Assembly: GCF_001905725.1 (NCBI RefSeq)
Contig: NZ_LIWB01000003.1
Coordinates: 1 to 64,000, forward strand
Direction: 5' to 3'
DNA: 64,000 nt
From: Streptomyces sp. CB02400
GTDB lineage: Bacteria > Actinomycetota > Actinomycetes > Streptomycetales > Streptomycetaceae
The notes below the pieces were generated by a model. That model ran no database searches and was not told where the DNA came from. It worked only from the letters and a program-made list of their open reading frames with translations. A program made the position numbers and the translations under genes. The stretch's first letter is position 1. Each line of letters starts with the position of its first letter. Positions 33,429-42,435 of the stretch are shown here, in pieces.

Positions 33429-34712
33429 TCAGGCCGGGCGGACCACAGCCGCCCGCGCCGCCGCCCGCGTCCCGGCCAGGGTGATCGCCGCGACTCCGGC
33501 CACCGCCACCAGCCCGACCCCCACCGTCCCGCCCCAACCCCCCGCGTGGAACGCGAGCGCCCCCACCGTGCTCCCCACGCTGGACCCGACGTAGTACGCG
33601 GACTGATACAGAGCCGACGCCTGCGCCCGCCCCACCGTCGCCGTCTTCCCGACCGCCGACGACGCCACCGCGTGCCCCGCGAAGAACCCCGCCGTGATCA
33701 GCACCAGCCCCAGCAGCACCACCGGCAACGACCCCGCCAGCGACAGCAGCAGCCCCGCCGCGGTCGTCCCGCCACCCGCGTACAGCGCGCCCCGGCGGCC
33801 CAGCCGCCCCACCAGCCGCCCCGCCGCCGACGCCGAGACCGTGCCGACCAGGTACACCAGGAAGATCGAGCCCACGATGCCCTGCGGCAGTGAGAACGGC
33901 GCCTCGGTCAGCCGGTAGCCGATCACCGTGTAGACACCGCCGAACACCGTCATGAACAGCGCGCCGATCGCGTACAGCCGCCGCAGCAGCGGATCGGCGA
34001 GATGCCCCCGGACCGTGCGCACCAGCACACCCGGCCGCAGCGAGCCCGCCCGGAAGTGCCTCGGCGCCGGCAGCAGCAGCCGGAACGCCACCGCGCACGC
34101 CACCGCGACCACGCCGATCACCCCGACGGCGACCCGCCAGCCCCACTCCTGCGCCACCCAGCCGGTGATCACCCGGCCGCTCATCCCGCCGACACTGTTA
34201 CCGGCGACGAACAGCCCGATCGCGGTCACCAGCGCCTTCGGCGTGACCTCCTCCGCGAGATACGCCGTCGCCGACGCCGGCAGTCCGGCCAGCGCCGCAC
34301 CCTGCAGCGCGCGCAGCGCCACCAGCGCGCCCAGTGACGGCGCGAACGGCACCAGCAGTCCGAGGGTCACCGCGACGGCCAGGGACGCCGTCATGACCGT
34401 ACGCCGTCCGTAGCGTTCCGACAGCGCGCTCATCGGCAGCACGAACAGCGCCAGCCCACCGGTGGCCGCCGCCACCGTCCAGCTCGCGTCCCCCGCGCTC
34501 ACCGCGAAGTCGCCGGAGATCAGCGGCAGCAGGGCCTGGGTGGAGTACAGCAGCGCGAAGGTCGCGACGCCCGCGAGGAACAGGGCGAGACTCATCCGGC
34601 GGTAACCGGGTCCGCCCGGAGACATCCGGGACTCGGAGACAGGCGGCTGGGCGGAGGGAACGGATGCGACGGCGCCCACGCTGGTGGACGCCCCGGTACT
34701 GGCGGGAGTCAT
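33429..34712 (-). CDS. Major facilitator superfamily transporter
   Basis: The 427-residue membrane protein has about twelve hydrophobic helices preceded by a 40-residue Ser/Pro-rich cytoplasmic leader. Motif A between helices 2 and 3 reads LPMSALSERYGRRTVM, and helix 4 has LRALQGAALAGLPASATAYLAEE. The layout resembles YnfM/AraJ-like efflux proteins, which move drugs or sugars. It is divergent from a LysR gene 63 bases away, the usual arrangement of an exporter and its activator. Confidence 0.9.
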   Translation of the reverse strand: MTPASTGASTSVGAVASVPSAQPPVSESRMSPGGPGYRRMSLALFLAGVATFALLYSTQALLPLISGDFAVSAGDASWTVAAATGGLALFVLPMSALSERYGRRTVMTASLAVAVTLGLLVPFAPSLGALVALRALQGAALAGLPASATAYLAEEVTPKALVTAIGLFVAGNSVGGMSGRVITGWVAQEWGWRVAVGVIGVVAVACAVAFRLLLPAPRHFRAGSLRPGVLVRTVRGHLADPLLRRLYAIGALFMTVFGGVYTVIGYRLTEAPFSLPQGIVGSIFLVYLVGTVSASAAGRLVGRLGRRGALYAGGGTTAAGLLLSLAGSLPVVLLGLVLITAGFFAGHAVASSAVGKTATVGRAQASALYQSAYYVGSSVGSTVGALAFHAGGWGGTVGVGLVAVAGVAAITLAGTRAAARAAVVRPA

Positions 34713-34740
34713 GCCTCGAAGCTACGTACGCCCCCGCTCA

Positions 34741-34768
34741 TCCGTCCAATGCACGGAATCGCCATAAT
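34741..34768. promoter_or_regulatory. LysR operator candidate and -10
   Basis: The dyad TCCGT-N7-ACGGA (34741-34757) fits the interrupted palindromes bound by LysR proteins. CATAAT at 34763-34768 lies 7 nt before the ATG of the regulator, suggesting a leaderless transcript. Confidence 0.6.
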
Positions 34769-34775
34769 CGTTCCC

Positions 34776-35738
34776 ATGGTGCATCAGCAGAGGTCACGGA
34801 GGAGACTGTCACAGACCAGTGACACACAAGACACGGACGACATGTCGAGACTGCTCGCACCCCGCCTCGCCTACTTCGCCGGCGTCGCCCGCACCGAGCA
34901 CGTCACCCGCGCCGCCCAGGAGATGCAGGTCCCGCAGTCCACCCTCTCCCGCGCGATGGTCCGCCTCGAACAGGACCTGGGCGTCGAACTGTTCGCCCGC
35001 CACGGCCGCACCGTCTCCCTCACCCCGGCCGGCCGCACCTTCCTCACCTCCGTCGAACGCGCCCTCGCCGAGATCGAGCGCGCCGCCGACGAGGTACGCG
35101 CCGACGCCGACCCCGCCACCGGCAAGGTCGCCTTCGGCTTCCTGCACACCATGGGTGCCGAGACCGTCCCCGGCCTGCTGCACGCCTTCCGCGCCGACCA
35201 CCCGCGCATCCGCTTCAGCCTGGTCCAGAACTACGGCGAGGCCATGCTGGAACGCCTCCGCGCGGGCGAACTCGACCTGTGCCTGACCTCCCCGGTGCCC
35301 GACGCCCCCGACCTGGTCGCCCGCCGCCTCGACGAGCAGAAGCTGCGCCTGGTCGTCCCCGCCGACCACCGCCTCGCCGGCCGCCGCCGCATCCGCCTGG
35401 CCGAGGCCGCCGACGAGACCTTCGTGACCCTGGAACCCGGTTACGGCCTCCGCCGCATCACCGACGACCTCTGCGCCCAGGCCGGCTTCAGACCCCGCAT
35501 CGCCTTCGAGGGCGAGGAGGCCGAAACCCTGCGCGGCCTGGTGGCAGCGGGCCTGGGCGTGGCCCTCCTCCCCCCGCCGGCCTTCCCCCGCCCCGGAGTG
35601 GTCGAACTGACGGTCACGGCCCCCAGGGCAGCAAGAGAAATCGGCGTGGCCTGGCTCGCCGGCCACCCGGACACACCCCCCGTGGCAGCCTTCAAGAAGT
35701 TCCTGCTCAGCAAGAGGGGCACCTTGCTGCCGACCTGA
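34776..35738 (+). CDS. LysR family transcriptional regulator
   Basis: The 320-residue regulator has a winged helix-turn-helix starting at LAPRLAYFAGVARTEHVTRAAQEMQVPQSTLSRAMVRLEQDLGVELFARHGRTVSLT-type sequence (about 25-80). A LysR substrate-binding domain follows (KVAFGFLHTMGAETVPGLLHAF, GELDLCLTSPVPD, GLVAAGLGVALLPPPAF). ATG 34776 is supported by CATAAT 7 nt upstream. ATG 34842, which gives a shorter and more conventional N-terminus, is the alternative. It probably controls the divergent MFS transporter through the dyad at 34741-34757. Confidence 0.88.
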   Translation: MVHQQRSRRRLSQTSDTQDTDDMSRLLAPRLAYFAGVARTEHVTRAAQEMQVPQSTLSRAMVRLEQDLGVELFARHGRTVSLTPAGRTFLTSVERALAEIERAADEVRADADPATGKVAFGFLHTMGAETVPGLLHAFRADHPRIRFSLVQNYGEAMLERLRAGELDLCLTSPVPDAPDLVARRLDEQKLRLVVPADHRLAGRRRIRLAEAADETFVTLEPGYGLRRITDDLCAQAGFRPRIAFEGEEAETLRGLVAAGLGVALLPPPAFPRPGVVELTVTAPRAAREIGVAWLAGHPDTPPVAAFKKFLLSKRGTLLPT

Positions 35739-35897
35739 GGGGGCAGCTCGTTCCCGACCCAAGGAGGAGTAACTTGCTGTCGGCGCAGGGGCAACTCACC
35801 CAGGGGCGCGGGGCTGTATCGATACGGGGCTTCGCCGCGTGGGCGCGACCAGCCACTGACGGCCCGCAGTCGCGCCACGACATGAACCCCACCGGCG
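35739..35897. repeat. Common Streptomyces intergenic repeat
   Basis: The segment around 35792-35875 contains the widespread GGGGCGCGGGGCTGTATCGA module followed by the GCGACCAGCCAC type sequence found between many convergent Streptomyces genes. It lies between the convergent LysR and hydrolase genes and may fold as a terminator. Confidence 0.45.
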
Positions 35898-36659
35898 CTA
35901 CCGCCGCAAGGACTTGCCGAACCCCGCAGCAAGCGGCATCCGCAACCCCAACGGCGGAGGCGCAGCCAAAGCATCCTGCACGGGCCGCGAGAACGCCCGC
36001 CCGAACAACACCCCCATCACAAAGTCCTCGGACAGCGCCAGCACTTCATCCCGGTACTGACTCAACCCGTGCCCGTCCGAGTGGACTTCGAACCGGCACA
36101 CCTCCCGGTTCGCCTTCTTCGCCCGCGCCGCCAGCCGGAACGACAACTCGGGATCGCTGCGCGCGTCATTCGTGCCGTGCACGATCAGCACCCGCCGCCC
36201 GGCGAGCTGTTTCACCGGTTCGGGTGGCGCCGCCACGTCCTCCTCCGGCAGCCAGGGTGCCAGCGTCAGCACGGAGTTGACGGCCTCGTGGCCCCCCGCG
36301 CGGAGCGCGGCCCTGCCGCCCATGCCGAGTCCGGCGAGGCAGACGGGGACGTCCCCGTAGCGCCGTACGGCCTCGTCGGCGGCCCACACGGCGTCGCGCG
36401 CGAGATGCGCCTCGCTGCCGTTCCAGCCCCGGTAGCGGTAGTGGACGACATGGGCGGCGAGACTCTCGTCGCGGCCCGCGCGGGTGAGACGGCGCCCCAG
36501 AGCGCGTACGGAGGCGGCCGCCAGCACGGCGGACGGTCTGCGGCCGGACACCTCCTCGCCGCCGGGGAGCAGCAGCACCACTCCGCCCACCGCCGTCGGC
36601 TCCGGGCCGAGCGCCCTCCCCAGCCGGGCCGTGCGAACCGGCATCGCTTCCTGTGCCAT
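35898..36659 (-). CDS. Alpha/beta-hydrolase-fold protein lacking the nucleophile
   Basis: The 253-residue protein has the alpha/beta hydrolase fold of dienelactone-hydrolase relatives: GGVVLLLPGGEEVSGRRPS (oxyanion strand), VVHYRYRGWNGS, VCLAGLGMGGRAALRAGGH (nucleophile elbow), VLIVHGTNDARSDPELS (acid) and EVHSDGHGLSQYRDE (His). The elbow reads G-L-G-M-G instead of G-x-S-x-G. The serine is replaced by Gly (codon GGC), while the acid and histidine remain. Hydrolytic activity by the usual mechanism is therefore unlikely, and a binding or scaffold role is possible. It is divergent from adenosine deaminase. Confidence 0.75.
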   Translation of the reverse strand: MAQEAMPVRTARLGRALGPEPTAVGGVVLLLPGGEEVSGRRPSAVLAAASVRALGRRLTRAGRDESLAAHVVHYRYRGWNGSEAHLARDAVWAADEAVRRYGDVPVCLAGLGMGGRAALRAGGHEAVNSVLTLAPWLPEEDVAAPPEPVKQLAGRRVLIVHGTNDARSDPELSFRLAARAKKANREVCRFEVHSDGHGLSQYRDEVLALSEDFVMGVLFGRAFSRPVQDALAAPPPLGLRMPLAAGFGKSLRR

Positions 36660-36744
36660 GACAGAACATTCTCAGAAGTGCGGGTGTACTCCACCCGGCC
36701 GTGCGATCACTGTTACGTATCGGCGCTTTCACCCACCCGGTGAT

Positions 36745-36766
36745 CTACGCGCGTAGGAGTTAGAGT
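36745..36766 (+). promoter_or_regulatory. Nucleoside-regulon operator and leaderless add promoter
   Basis: The perfect palindrome CTACGCGCGTAG (36745-36756) is followed four bases later by TAGAGT (36761-36766). That hexamer lies 6 nt before the ATG of adenosine deaminase. A protein on the palindrome would block the promoter spacer and -10. Confidence 0.82.
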
Positions 36767-36772
36767 GCGGAA

Positions 36773-37930
36773 ATGACGAGCCAGACCATCGCGAACACCC
36801 CGACCACGGAGCAGATCCGCCGGGCGCCCAAGGTTCTGCTGCACGACCACCTCGACGGCGGGCTGCGCCCCGGCACCGTCGTGGACCTGGCCCGCGAGAG
36901 CGGGTACCTCCAGCTCCCCGAGACCGATCCCGACAAGCTCGGCCTGTGGTTCAGGGAGGCCGCCGACTCCGGCTCCCTGGAGCGGTACCTGGAGACGTTC
37001 TCGCACACCGTCGGCGTCATGCAGACCCGTGACGCCCTCGTCCGGGTCGCCGCCGAGTGCGCCGAGGACCTCGCCGAGGACGGTGTCGTCTACGCCGAGG
37101 TGCGCTACGCGCCCGAGCAGCACCTCGAAGGCGGACTGACCCTCGAAGAGGTAGTCGAGGCGGTCAACGAGGGCTTCCGGGAGGGCGAGCGGCGCGCGCG
37201 GGAGAACGGCCGGCGCATCCGGGTCGGCGCCCTGCTCACCGCGATGCGGCACGCCGCCCGCGCCCTGGAGATCGCCGAACTCGCCAACCGCTACCGGGAC
37301 CTGGGCGTCGTCGGCTTCGACATCGCGGGCGCCGAGGCCGGCTACCCGCCCACCCGGCACCTCGACGCCTTCGAGTACCTGAAGCGGGAGAACAACCACT
37401 TCACCATCCACGCCGGCGAGGCGTTCGGGCTGCCGTCCATCTGGCAGGCCCTCCAGTGGTGCGGCGCCGACCGGCTGGGACACGGGGTGCGCATCATCGA
37501 CGACATCCAGGTCCGCGGCGACGGCACGGTCGAGCTCGGCCGGCTGGCCTCCTACGTCCGCGACAAGCGCATCCCGCTGGAGCTGTGCCCCAGCTCCAAC
37601 CTCCAGACCGGGGCCGCCGCCTCGTACGCGGAGCACCCCATCGGCCTGCTGCGCCGGCTGCACTTCCGGGCCACGGTGAACACCGACAACCGTCTGATGT
37701 CCCACACCACCATGAGCCGGGAATTCGAGCACCTGGTCGAGGCATTCGGTTACACGCTCGACGACATGCAGTGGTTCTCCGTCAATGCGATGAAGTCGGC
37801 TTTCATTCCTTTCGACGAACGACTGGCCATGATCAATGACGTCGTCAAGCCCGGATACGCCGAGCTGAAGTCCGAATGGCTGTTCCGCCAGGCGGCCTCC
37901 ACCAGCGGTTCTCCGGAAAAGGAAAGCTGA
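36773..37930 (+). CDS. add: Adenosine deaminase
   Basis: The 385-residue zinc enzyme converts adenosine or deoxyadenosine to inosine or deoxyinosine. Metal and catalytic motifs are [16 protein letters not shown] (HxH), [13 protein letters not shown] (His and catalytic Glu), RLGHGVRI and [16 protein letters not shown] (the C-terminal Asp region). The length is slightly above the usual 330-350, with a tail of about 15 polar residues. ATG 36773 is probably leaderless (TAGAGT 6 nt upstream). The operator directly before it ties it to the importer, deoC and pnp genes. Its product inosine feeds PNP. Confidence 0.95.
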   Translation: MTSQTIANTPTTEQIRRAPKVLLHDHLDGGLRPGTVVDLARESGYLQLPETDPDKLGLWFREAADSGSLERYLETFSHTVGVMQTRDALVRVAAECAEDLAEDGVVYAEVRYAPEQHLEGGLTLEEVVEAVNEGFREGERRARENGRRIRVGALLTAMRHAARALEIAELANRYRDLGVVGFDIAGAEAGYPPTRHLDAFEYLKRENNHFTIHAGEAFGLPSIWQALQWCGADRLGHGVRIIDDIQVRGDGTVELGRLASYVRDKRIPLELCPSSNLQTGAAASYAEHPIGLLRRLHFRATVNTDNRLMSHTTMSREFEHLVEAFGYTLDDMQWFSVNAMKSAFIPFDERLAMINDVVKPGYAELKSEWLFRQAASTSGSPEKES

Positions 37931-38068
37931 GAGCGGCGTCCGCGGGAAACGTGAACACCGTCGACGTTCACCATCCGTCCGCATTTCGATGTTTGCGGCG
38001 GGAGGGGCCCCGTGTTTACGGTCTCAGCACCGCTCACTCCCCGTATCCCATTTCGAGGACGCATTTAC

Positions 38069-38413
38069 ATGAAGCAGTCTGCTGCCAAGACCCTCGGTGT
38101 CGCCGTGCTGGGTGCCGCCTTCGCCGCCGCCGGTGCCGGCGCCGCCAACGCGGCCCCGGCCGTCCCGGACGCCGCCCCGGCGCTGGACACCGTCAACCGG
38201 GCCGTACCGGCGGAGAAGCTGTCCACCGCGCTGCCCGGCTCGGACCGGGCGCTGGCGACGGGCCAGGAGCTGGTCGGCACCGGCGTGGCGGCGCAGCCGG
38301 CCGCCCGGCAGGTGGGCCCCGAGGCCGCGACCTCCGGTCTCCTCGGCGGCATGCCGCTGCAGGAGCTGCCCACCAAGGTCGCCACCCTCAACGGGACGCC
38401 GATCGGGGTCTGA
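38069..38413 (+). CDS. Small secreted Ala-rich protein
   Basis: The 114-residue protein has a clear signal peptide (MKQSAAKTLGVAVLGAAFAA, cleavage expected near ANA-AP at about residue 30). A mature part of about 84 residues follows, without cysteines or hydrophobic anchor. ATG 38069 has GAGGA about 10 nt upstream; an upstream in-frame start would hide the signal. The mature sequence (LDTVNRAVPAEKLSTALPG, LLGGMPLQELPTKVATLNG) matches no family I know, though short Ala/Pro/Leu-rich secreted proteins of this type are common in Streptomyces. The protein at 44376 has a similar layout. A strong terminator follows. Confidence 0.75.
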   Translation: MKQSAAKTLGVAVLGAAFAAAGAGAANAAPAVPDAAPALDTVNRAVPAEKLSTALPGSDRALATGQELVGTGVAAQPAARQVGPEAATSGLLGGMPLQELPTKVATLNGTPIGV

Positions 38414-38432
38414 CCCGCCAGGCGGAAACGCA

Positions 38433-38472
38433 CCGATGGGGCGCGACCCGGAACCGGGTCGCGCCCCATCGG
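38433..38472. terminator. 19-bp bidirectional terminator
   Basis: Bases 38433-38451 pair perfectly with 38454-38472 (loop AA), between the convergent secreted-protein and PspC genes. Confidence 0.88.
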
Positions 38473-38500
38473 CGTACTCGCGGGAGACGGCGCCGCGGAG

Positions 38501-38701
38501 CTACCAGGCCGCCCGGGCCTTGTCCTCCGACGGCAACAGGATCCACAGCGCTATGTACAGCAGGAACTGCGGGCCCGGAAGCAGGCACGACAGCAGGAAG
38601 ATCACCCGCATCGTGGTCGCGGAGGTACCGAAGCGCCGGGCCAGCGCGGCGCACACTCCGCCGATCATGCGGTCGTTGGTGGGGCGGGCGAGGCGGCTCA
38701 T
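38501..38701 (-). CDS. PspC-domain small membrane protein
   Basis: The 66-residue protein has a PspC domain: RPTNDRMIGGVCAALARRFGTSATTMRVIFLLSCLLPGPQFLLYIALWILLPSE-type sequence with one transmembrane hairpin. PspC proteins are envelope-stress membrane components; isolated short ones are common in actinobacteria. ATG 38701 has AAGGAG 7 nt upstream. Downstream it shares the terminator at 38433. Confidence 0.88.
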   Translation of the reverse strand: MSRLARPTNDRMIGGVCAALARRFGTSATTMRVIFLLSCLLPGPQFLLYIALWILLPSEDKARAAW

Positions 38702-38760
38702 CGCGGCTCCTTCGTGAGTGGTGCGAGGCCTCCCGACCGGCTGCCTCTGTGCACTCCACG

Positions 38761-39342
38761 CTACGGAGACGAAGGGGGCAAAGCGTCGCTCCATGGGGCG
38801 ATCCCGACCCTGGGAATCGTCGGGGTCCTACCCTGAGCCGGCTCCTCCGGGAGGAGGGGCGTGACGGAGTGCCGTGCCGCCCGGCGGCGCAGCCAGGCGC
38901 GGCCCGCCGGCACCACCGCCGCATGCGCGAGTGCCGCGCCCGCCGTGTTCAGCAGCAGCGAGTCGACGTCCACGACCTGGCCCGGCACCGCCGTCTGCAG
39001 CATCTCGATGGCCAGCGACACCAGCGCGGTCGCCGCCATGGCGCGGATCAGCGAACCCAGCCGCGAGACGGCCAGCCGGCCCCCGGCCATCGGCAGCAGC
39101 ACACCCAGCGGCGCGAGCAGCGCCAGCCCCTCGCAGATCCGGCGGACCCCCGTCGCCCAGCCCAGCGCGAAGTCGCCCCGGATGCCGTCCAGCGGCCGCA
39201 GATTGGCGGGCATCACCCAGGGGACGTCCAGGGGGCGCAGCGTGTACCAGGCGACGAACGCGAGATACGCGCCCAGGAGGAGACCCCCTGTCACACGGAT
39301 ACGGGTCGCGGCGGAGCCGCCGATGAGGCCTTGACGCTGCAC
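38761..39342 (-). CDS. VanZ family membrane protein
   Basis: The 193-residue protein has about four transmembrane helices and the VanZ pattern VAWYTLRPLDVPWVMPANLRPLDGIRG, ALLAPLGVLLPM, ATALVSLAIEMLQTAVPGQVVDVDSLLLNTAGAALAHA-type sequence. The Glu-Met-Leu-Gln and Asp-Val-Asp residues are the conserved marks. VanZ-like proteins are linked to low-level glycopeptide tolerance and other envelope roles. The start GTG 39342 is the first in frame. Same orientation as the PspC gene, 59 bases away. Confidence 0.85.
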   Translation of the reverse strand: MQRQGLIGGSAATRIRVTGGLLLGAYLAFVAWYTLRPLDVPWVMPANLRPLDGIRGDFALGWATGVRRICEGLALLAPLGVLLPMAGGRLAVSRLGSLIRAMAATALVSLAIEMLQTAVPGQVVDVDSLLLNTAGAALAHAAVVPAGRAWLRRRAARHSVTPLLPEEPAQGRTPTIPRVGIAPWSDALPPSSP

Positions 39343-39425
39343 GACCCCCTAGACGCGGCCTTCGGCACGATCGGTTCCGGGATGTCACCCGTTCACCGGA
39401 TGAGGCGTGCGCCACAGCCGCGGGC

Positions 39426-40046
39426 TCACCCGCCGGTGGCCTCCGAGGACGGCGGTTCCTCCTCGTCCGGACGGGACCGGACCTCGTCCGTGCACTCGTA
39501 GCGGCGCGGCCGGGCGTCGTCGGGGCCGCCCAGGATCACCGAGCCGTCGCCCTCGGCCGCCGCCGAGTCGGAGAAGGTGCACACGATCTGCGCGAGCCCG
39601 GCGGAGGTGAGGTCCGCGGGCGCGGCGCTCAGCCGCAGCGTGTCCTTGGGATCGCCGGGCCGCGGACTGCCCACGGTCATGCCGCGCCGTACCCGCGTGC
39701 TGTACCCGGCCTGCTGCTCGGCGGACGACGGCTCCCGCGACAACTCGTCCAGCAGCCCCTGCGCCACCAGCACACGCCGTGAGTCCGCCGCCCCGTCCGG
39801 CACCCGCACCGTCCGGTCGACGGCCACCAGCGACGACCCGCACAGCAGGAACACCTGCACCGGCAGCCCCCGCTCCGCCTGCGTCGACGCCTCCGGCCCG
39901 GCCGGCGAGCAGCGCACCCGCGACGGCGCGGGACCGAAGTCGGTCGGCACCTCCGTGGCCCGTATCCCGCACCCGGCGAGCAGCACCGCGAGCGCCCCCG
40001 CCGCGAGCAGTCCCCGCGTACGCCGCGGGGCAGTCCGTACGTTCAT
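39426..40046 (-). CDS. Lipoprotein co-transcribed with afsQ2
   Basis: The 206-residue protein has a lipoprotein signal ending LLAGC (Cys26). No catalytic domain is seen; the body contains GerMN-like phrases (PVQVFLLCGSSLVAVDR, VLVAQGLLDELSREPSSAEQQAGYSTRVRRGM). ATG 40046 overlaps the afsQ2 stop (TGATG), so it is translated with the sensor kinase. In S. coelicolor a lipoprotein gene occupies the same place in the afsQ operon. An extracytoplasmic accessory role in AfsQ2 signalling is plausible but unproven. Confidence 0.82.
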   Translation of the reverse strand: MNVRTAPRRTRGLLAAGALAVLLAGCGIRATEVPTDFGPAPSRVRCSPAGPEASTQAERGLPVQVFLLCGSSLVAVDRTVRVPDGAADSRRVLVAQGLLDELSREPSSAEQQAGYSTRVRRGMTVGSPRPGDPKDTLRLSAAPADLTSAGLAQIVCTFSDSAAAEGDGSVILGGPDDARPRRYECTDEVRSRPDEEEPPSSEATGG

Positions 40047-41644
40047 CAGGCGTCCCCCCCGGCGCCCTCGTCCTCGACGTCGCCGTCCTTCTCCGAAGGG
40101 CTCTGCGCGGACACGTCCCGCGGCAGCCGCAGGGTGAACACGGCACCTCCCTCGGGGGAGTTGGCCGCGGTGATCTCGCCGCCGTGGATGTGGGCGTTCT
40201 CCAGCGCGATGGACAGACCCAGGCCGCTTCCCTCGGAACGCGGACGCGAGGCGCTCGCCTTGTAGAAGCGGTCGAAGACGTGCGGCAGGACCTCCTCCGG
40301 GATGCCAGGACCGTGGTCCCGCACCTCGATGACCACCGCGCCCCCGTCCCCGGCGCCCTCCGCGCCGTCCTCCCGCACCGAGACCCGCACCGGCGACCCG
40401 CCGTGCTTGAGCGCGTTCCCGATCAGATTCGCCAGGATCACGTCCAGCCGGCGCGGGTCGATCCGGGCGTGGATGCCGCGCTCGGCGTCCAGGTCGACCG
40501 CGTCCAGCCAGGCACGCGCGTCGATGCAGGCGGTGATCTGGTCGGACATGTCGACGTCGTCGAGGACCAGCCGGGCGGTGCCCGCGTCGAAGCGGGTCAC
40601 CTCCATCAGGTTCTCCACCAGGTCGTTCAGCCGCCGGGTCTCGCTCACCACCAGCCGTACCGCGGGCTCGATCATCGGGTCGATGCCGCCGCCCTCGGAC
40701 TCCAGCTCCTCCTCCAGGACCTCCGTCACCGCCGTGATCGCGGTCAGCGGCGTACGCAGCTCATGGCTCATGTCCGCCACGAACCGCCGGGACGCCTCGT
40801 CGCGCCCCGCCATGTCCGCCACCCGCTTCTCCAGCGCCTCGGCCGCCTTGTTGAACGTCCGGGAGAGATCCGCCAGTTCATCGGTGCCCGACACCCGCAG
40901 CCGGGTGTCCAGCTTCCCCTCACCGAGCCGCCGCGCGGCGACACCGAGCCGCTGCACCGGCTTCAGCACCGTCGTGGCCGCCGCGTGCGCGAGCAGCGCG
41001 GAACCTATCAGCGCCAGCCCCGTGGCGATCCCCAGCGACCAGGCCAGCGAGTTGAGGTCCTTCGCCTCCGGCTCCAGCGACTTCAGCATGTAGCCGGTCG
41101 GCCCGCCGCCGATCACCCGCGTCCCCGCCACCAGGTACGGGGTGTCGCCGTCGACGATCCGCTGCCAGTACAGGTGGTGCGGGTACTTGTTGTTCGACGT
41201 GATCTCCTGCTGCTCGGTCACCGCCTCGCGCAGCGAGACCGGCACGTCCTGCAGCGAGAAGCCGTTCAGCCCGCCCGAACTGCCGTACACGGTCCGCCCG
41301 TCGGGGTTCTCGGCGACCAGCAGCACGGTGAAGCGCTGGCTGCTGGTCGCCATCTGCCCGGCGGTGTGCTGCAGTTCGTCCTGCGTCGGACGCTCGGGCA
41401 GCGAGCCCGCCCGGTTGCGCATCTCCTGCTCGAAGTCGCGCAGCACCGCGTCCTGGGTACGGGTCAGCACCGACTCACGGTTCAGCCAGTACGCGATGCC
41501 GGACGCGGACACCGCAGCGGTGAGCGCGACCAGCCCGAACACCACGACCAGCCGCAGCCGCAGGCTGGTGAACCGCAGCCGTGACCAGACTCCCTTGCGC
41601 GCCGCGGACCAGCCGCGGGTCTCCCCGTCGTGCTCCTGTGTCAC
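40046..41644 (-). CDS. afsQ2: AfsQ2 sensor histidine kinase
   Basis: The 532-residue membrane kinase has transmembrane helix 1 at about 35-55 and an extracellular sensor domain at 56-195. Helix 2 (SLGIATGLALIGSALLAHAA) and a HAMP domain (VLKPVQRLGVAARRLGEGKL) follow. The dimerisation/phosphoacceptor box is FVADMSHELRTPLTAI, and the ATPase domain has N (LIGNALKHG), G1 (VRDHGPGIPEEV) and G2 (GSGLGLSI) boxes. It phosphorylates AfsQ1. In S. coelicolor the pair responds to nitrogen source, notably glutamate, and influences antibiotic production (established for that species). GTG 41644 overlaps the afsQ1 stop by 4 bases. Confidence 0.95.
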   Translation of the reverse strand: MTQEHDGETRGWSAARKGVWSRLRFTSLRLRLVVVFGLVALTAAVSASGIAYWLNRESVLTRTQDAVLRDFEQEMRNRAGSLPERPTQDELQHTAGQMATSSQRFTVLLVAENPDGRTVYGSSGGLNGFSLQDVPVSLREAVTEQQEITSNNKYPHHLYWQRIVDGDTPYLVAGTRVIGGGPTGYMLKSLEPEAKDLNSLAWSLGIATGLALIGSALLAHAAATTVLKPVQRLGVAARRLGEGKLDTRLRVSGTDELADLSRTFNKAAEALEKRVADMAGRDEASRRFVADMSHELRTPLTAITAVTEVLEEELESEGGGIDPMIEPAVRLVVSETRRLNDLVENLMEVTRFDAGTARLVLDDVDMSDQITACIDARAWLDAVDLDAERGIHARIDPRRLDVILANLIGNALKHGGSPVRVSVREDGAEGAGDGGAVVIEVRDHGPGIPEEVLPHVFDRFYKASASRPRSEGSGLGLSIALENAHIHGGEITAANSPEGGAVFTLRLPRDVSAQSPSEKDGDVEDEGAGGDA

Positions 41645-42318
41645 TGAGGCGGATCCAGTCGGTAGCCGACACCGCGCACGGTACGGATCAGGGTCGGGGA
41701 CGACGGCACGTCCTCGACCTTGGCGCGCAGCCGCTGGACACACGCGTCCACCAGACGCGAGTCGCCCAGGTAGTCGTGCTCCCACACCAGCCGCAGCAAC
41801 TGCTGGCGGGACAGCGCCTGCCCCGGCCGCCGGCTCAGCTCGAGGAGCAGCCGCAGCTCGGTCGGCGTGAGCTGGAGGTCCTCGCCGTTCTTCGTCACCG
41901 TCATCGCCGAACGGTCGATGACCAGACTGCCGAAGGTCGCCGAGTCGGTGGACTCCCGCTCCCCGCGCCGCAGCACCGCCCGGATCCGGGCGTCCAGCAC
42001 CCGGCCCTGGACCGGTTTGACGACATAGTCGTCGGCGCCGGACTCCAGCCCGACCACCACGTCGATGTCGTCGTTGCGCGCGGTCAGCAGGATGATCGGC
42101 AACTGGTCCGTGCGCCGGATGCGCCGGCACACCTCGAACCCGTCGATGCCGGGCAGCATCACATCCAGCACGATCAGATCCGGCCGCTGCTCACGCAGCA
42201 GCTTCAGACCGTCCTCACCACTGGCAGCGGTCGCCACCCGGTGACCCTGGCGCGTCAGTGAGAGCTCCAGGGCCGTACGGATGGCGTCGTCGTCCTCGAT
42301 CAGCAACAGGGAAGGCAC
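41641..42318 (-). CDS. afsQ1: AfsQ1 response regulator
   Basis: The 225-residue OmpR-type regulator has a receiver domain with phosphoacceptor Asp52 (IVLDVMLPG), acidic pair Asp9/Asp10, and Thr (LLTARNDD) and Lys (DDYVVKPVQ) switch residues. A winged-helix DNA-binding domain follows (LTPTELRLLLELSRRPG, RLVDACVQRLRAKVED, TVRGVGYRLD). GTG 42318 gives the length known for S. coelicolor AfsQ1; ATG 42336 would add six residues. It is divergent from sigQ, with a GTGAC-N6-GTGAC site between them matching the AfsQ1 consensus. Confidence 0.96.
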   Translation of the reverse strand: MPSLLLIEDDDAIRTALELSLTRQGHRVATAASGEDGLKLLREQRPDLIVLDVMLPGIDGFEVCRRIRRTDQLPIILLTARNDDIDVVVGLESGADDYVVKPVQGRVLDARIRAVLRRGERESTDSATFGSLVIDRSAMTVTKNGEDLQLTPTELRLLLELSRRPGQALSRQQLLRLVWEHDYLGDSRLVDACVQRLRAKVEDVPSSPTLIRTVRGVGYRLDPPQ

Positions 42319-42435
42319 GGGCTCATTCTGGCCCATGGAGGGCCCCCTGTTCGACCCGTGGACGGCAGATGCCCATTGAGCCCGCATACGTGCCGCTACG
42401 TGCACGGACACCTGTGAAGGATCCGTGGACCCACC

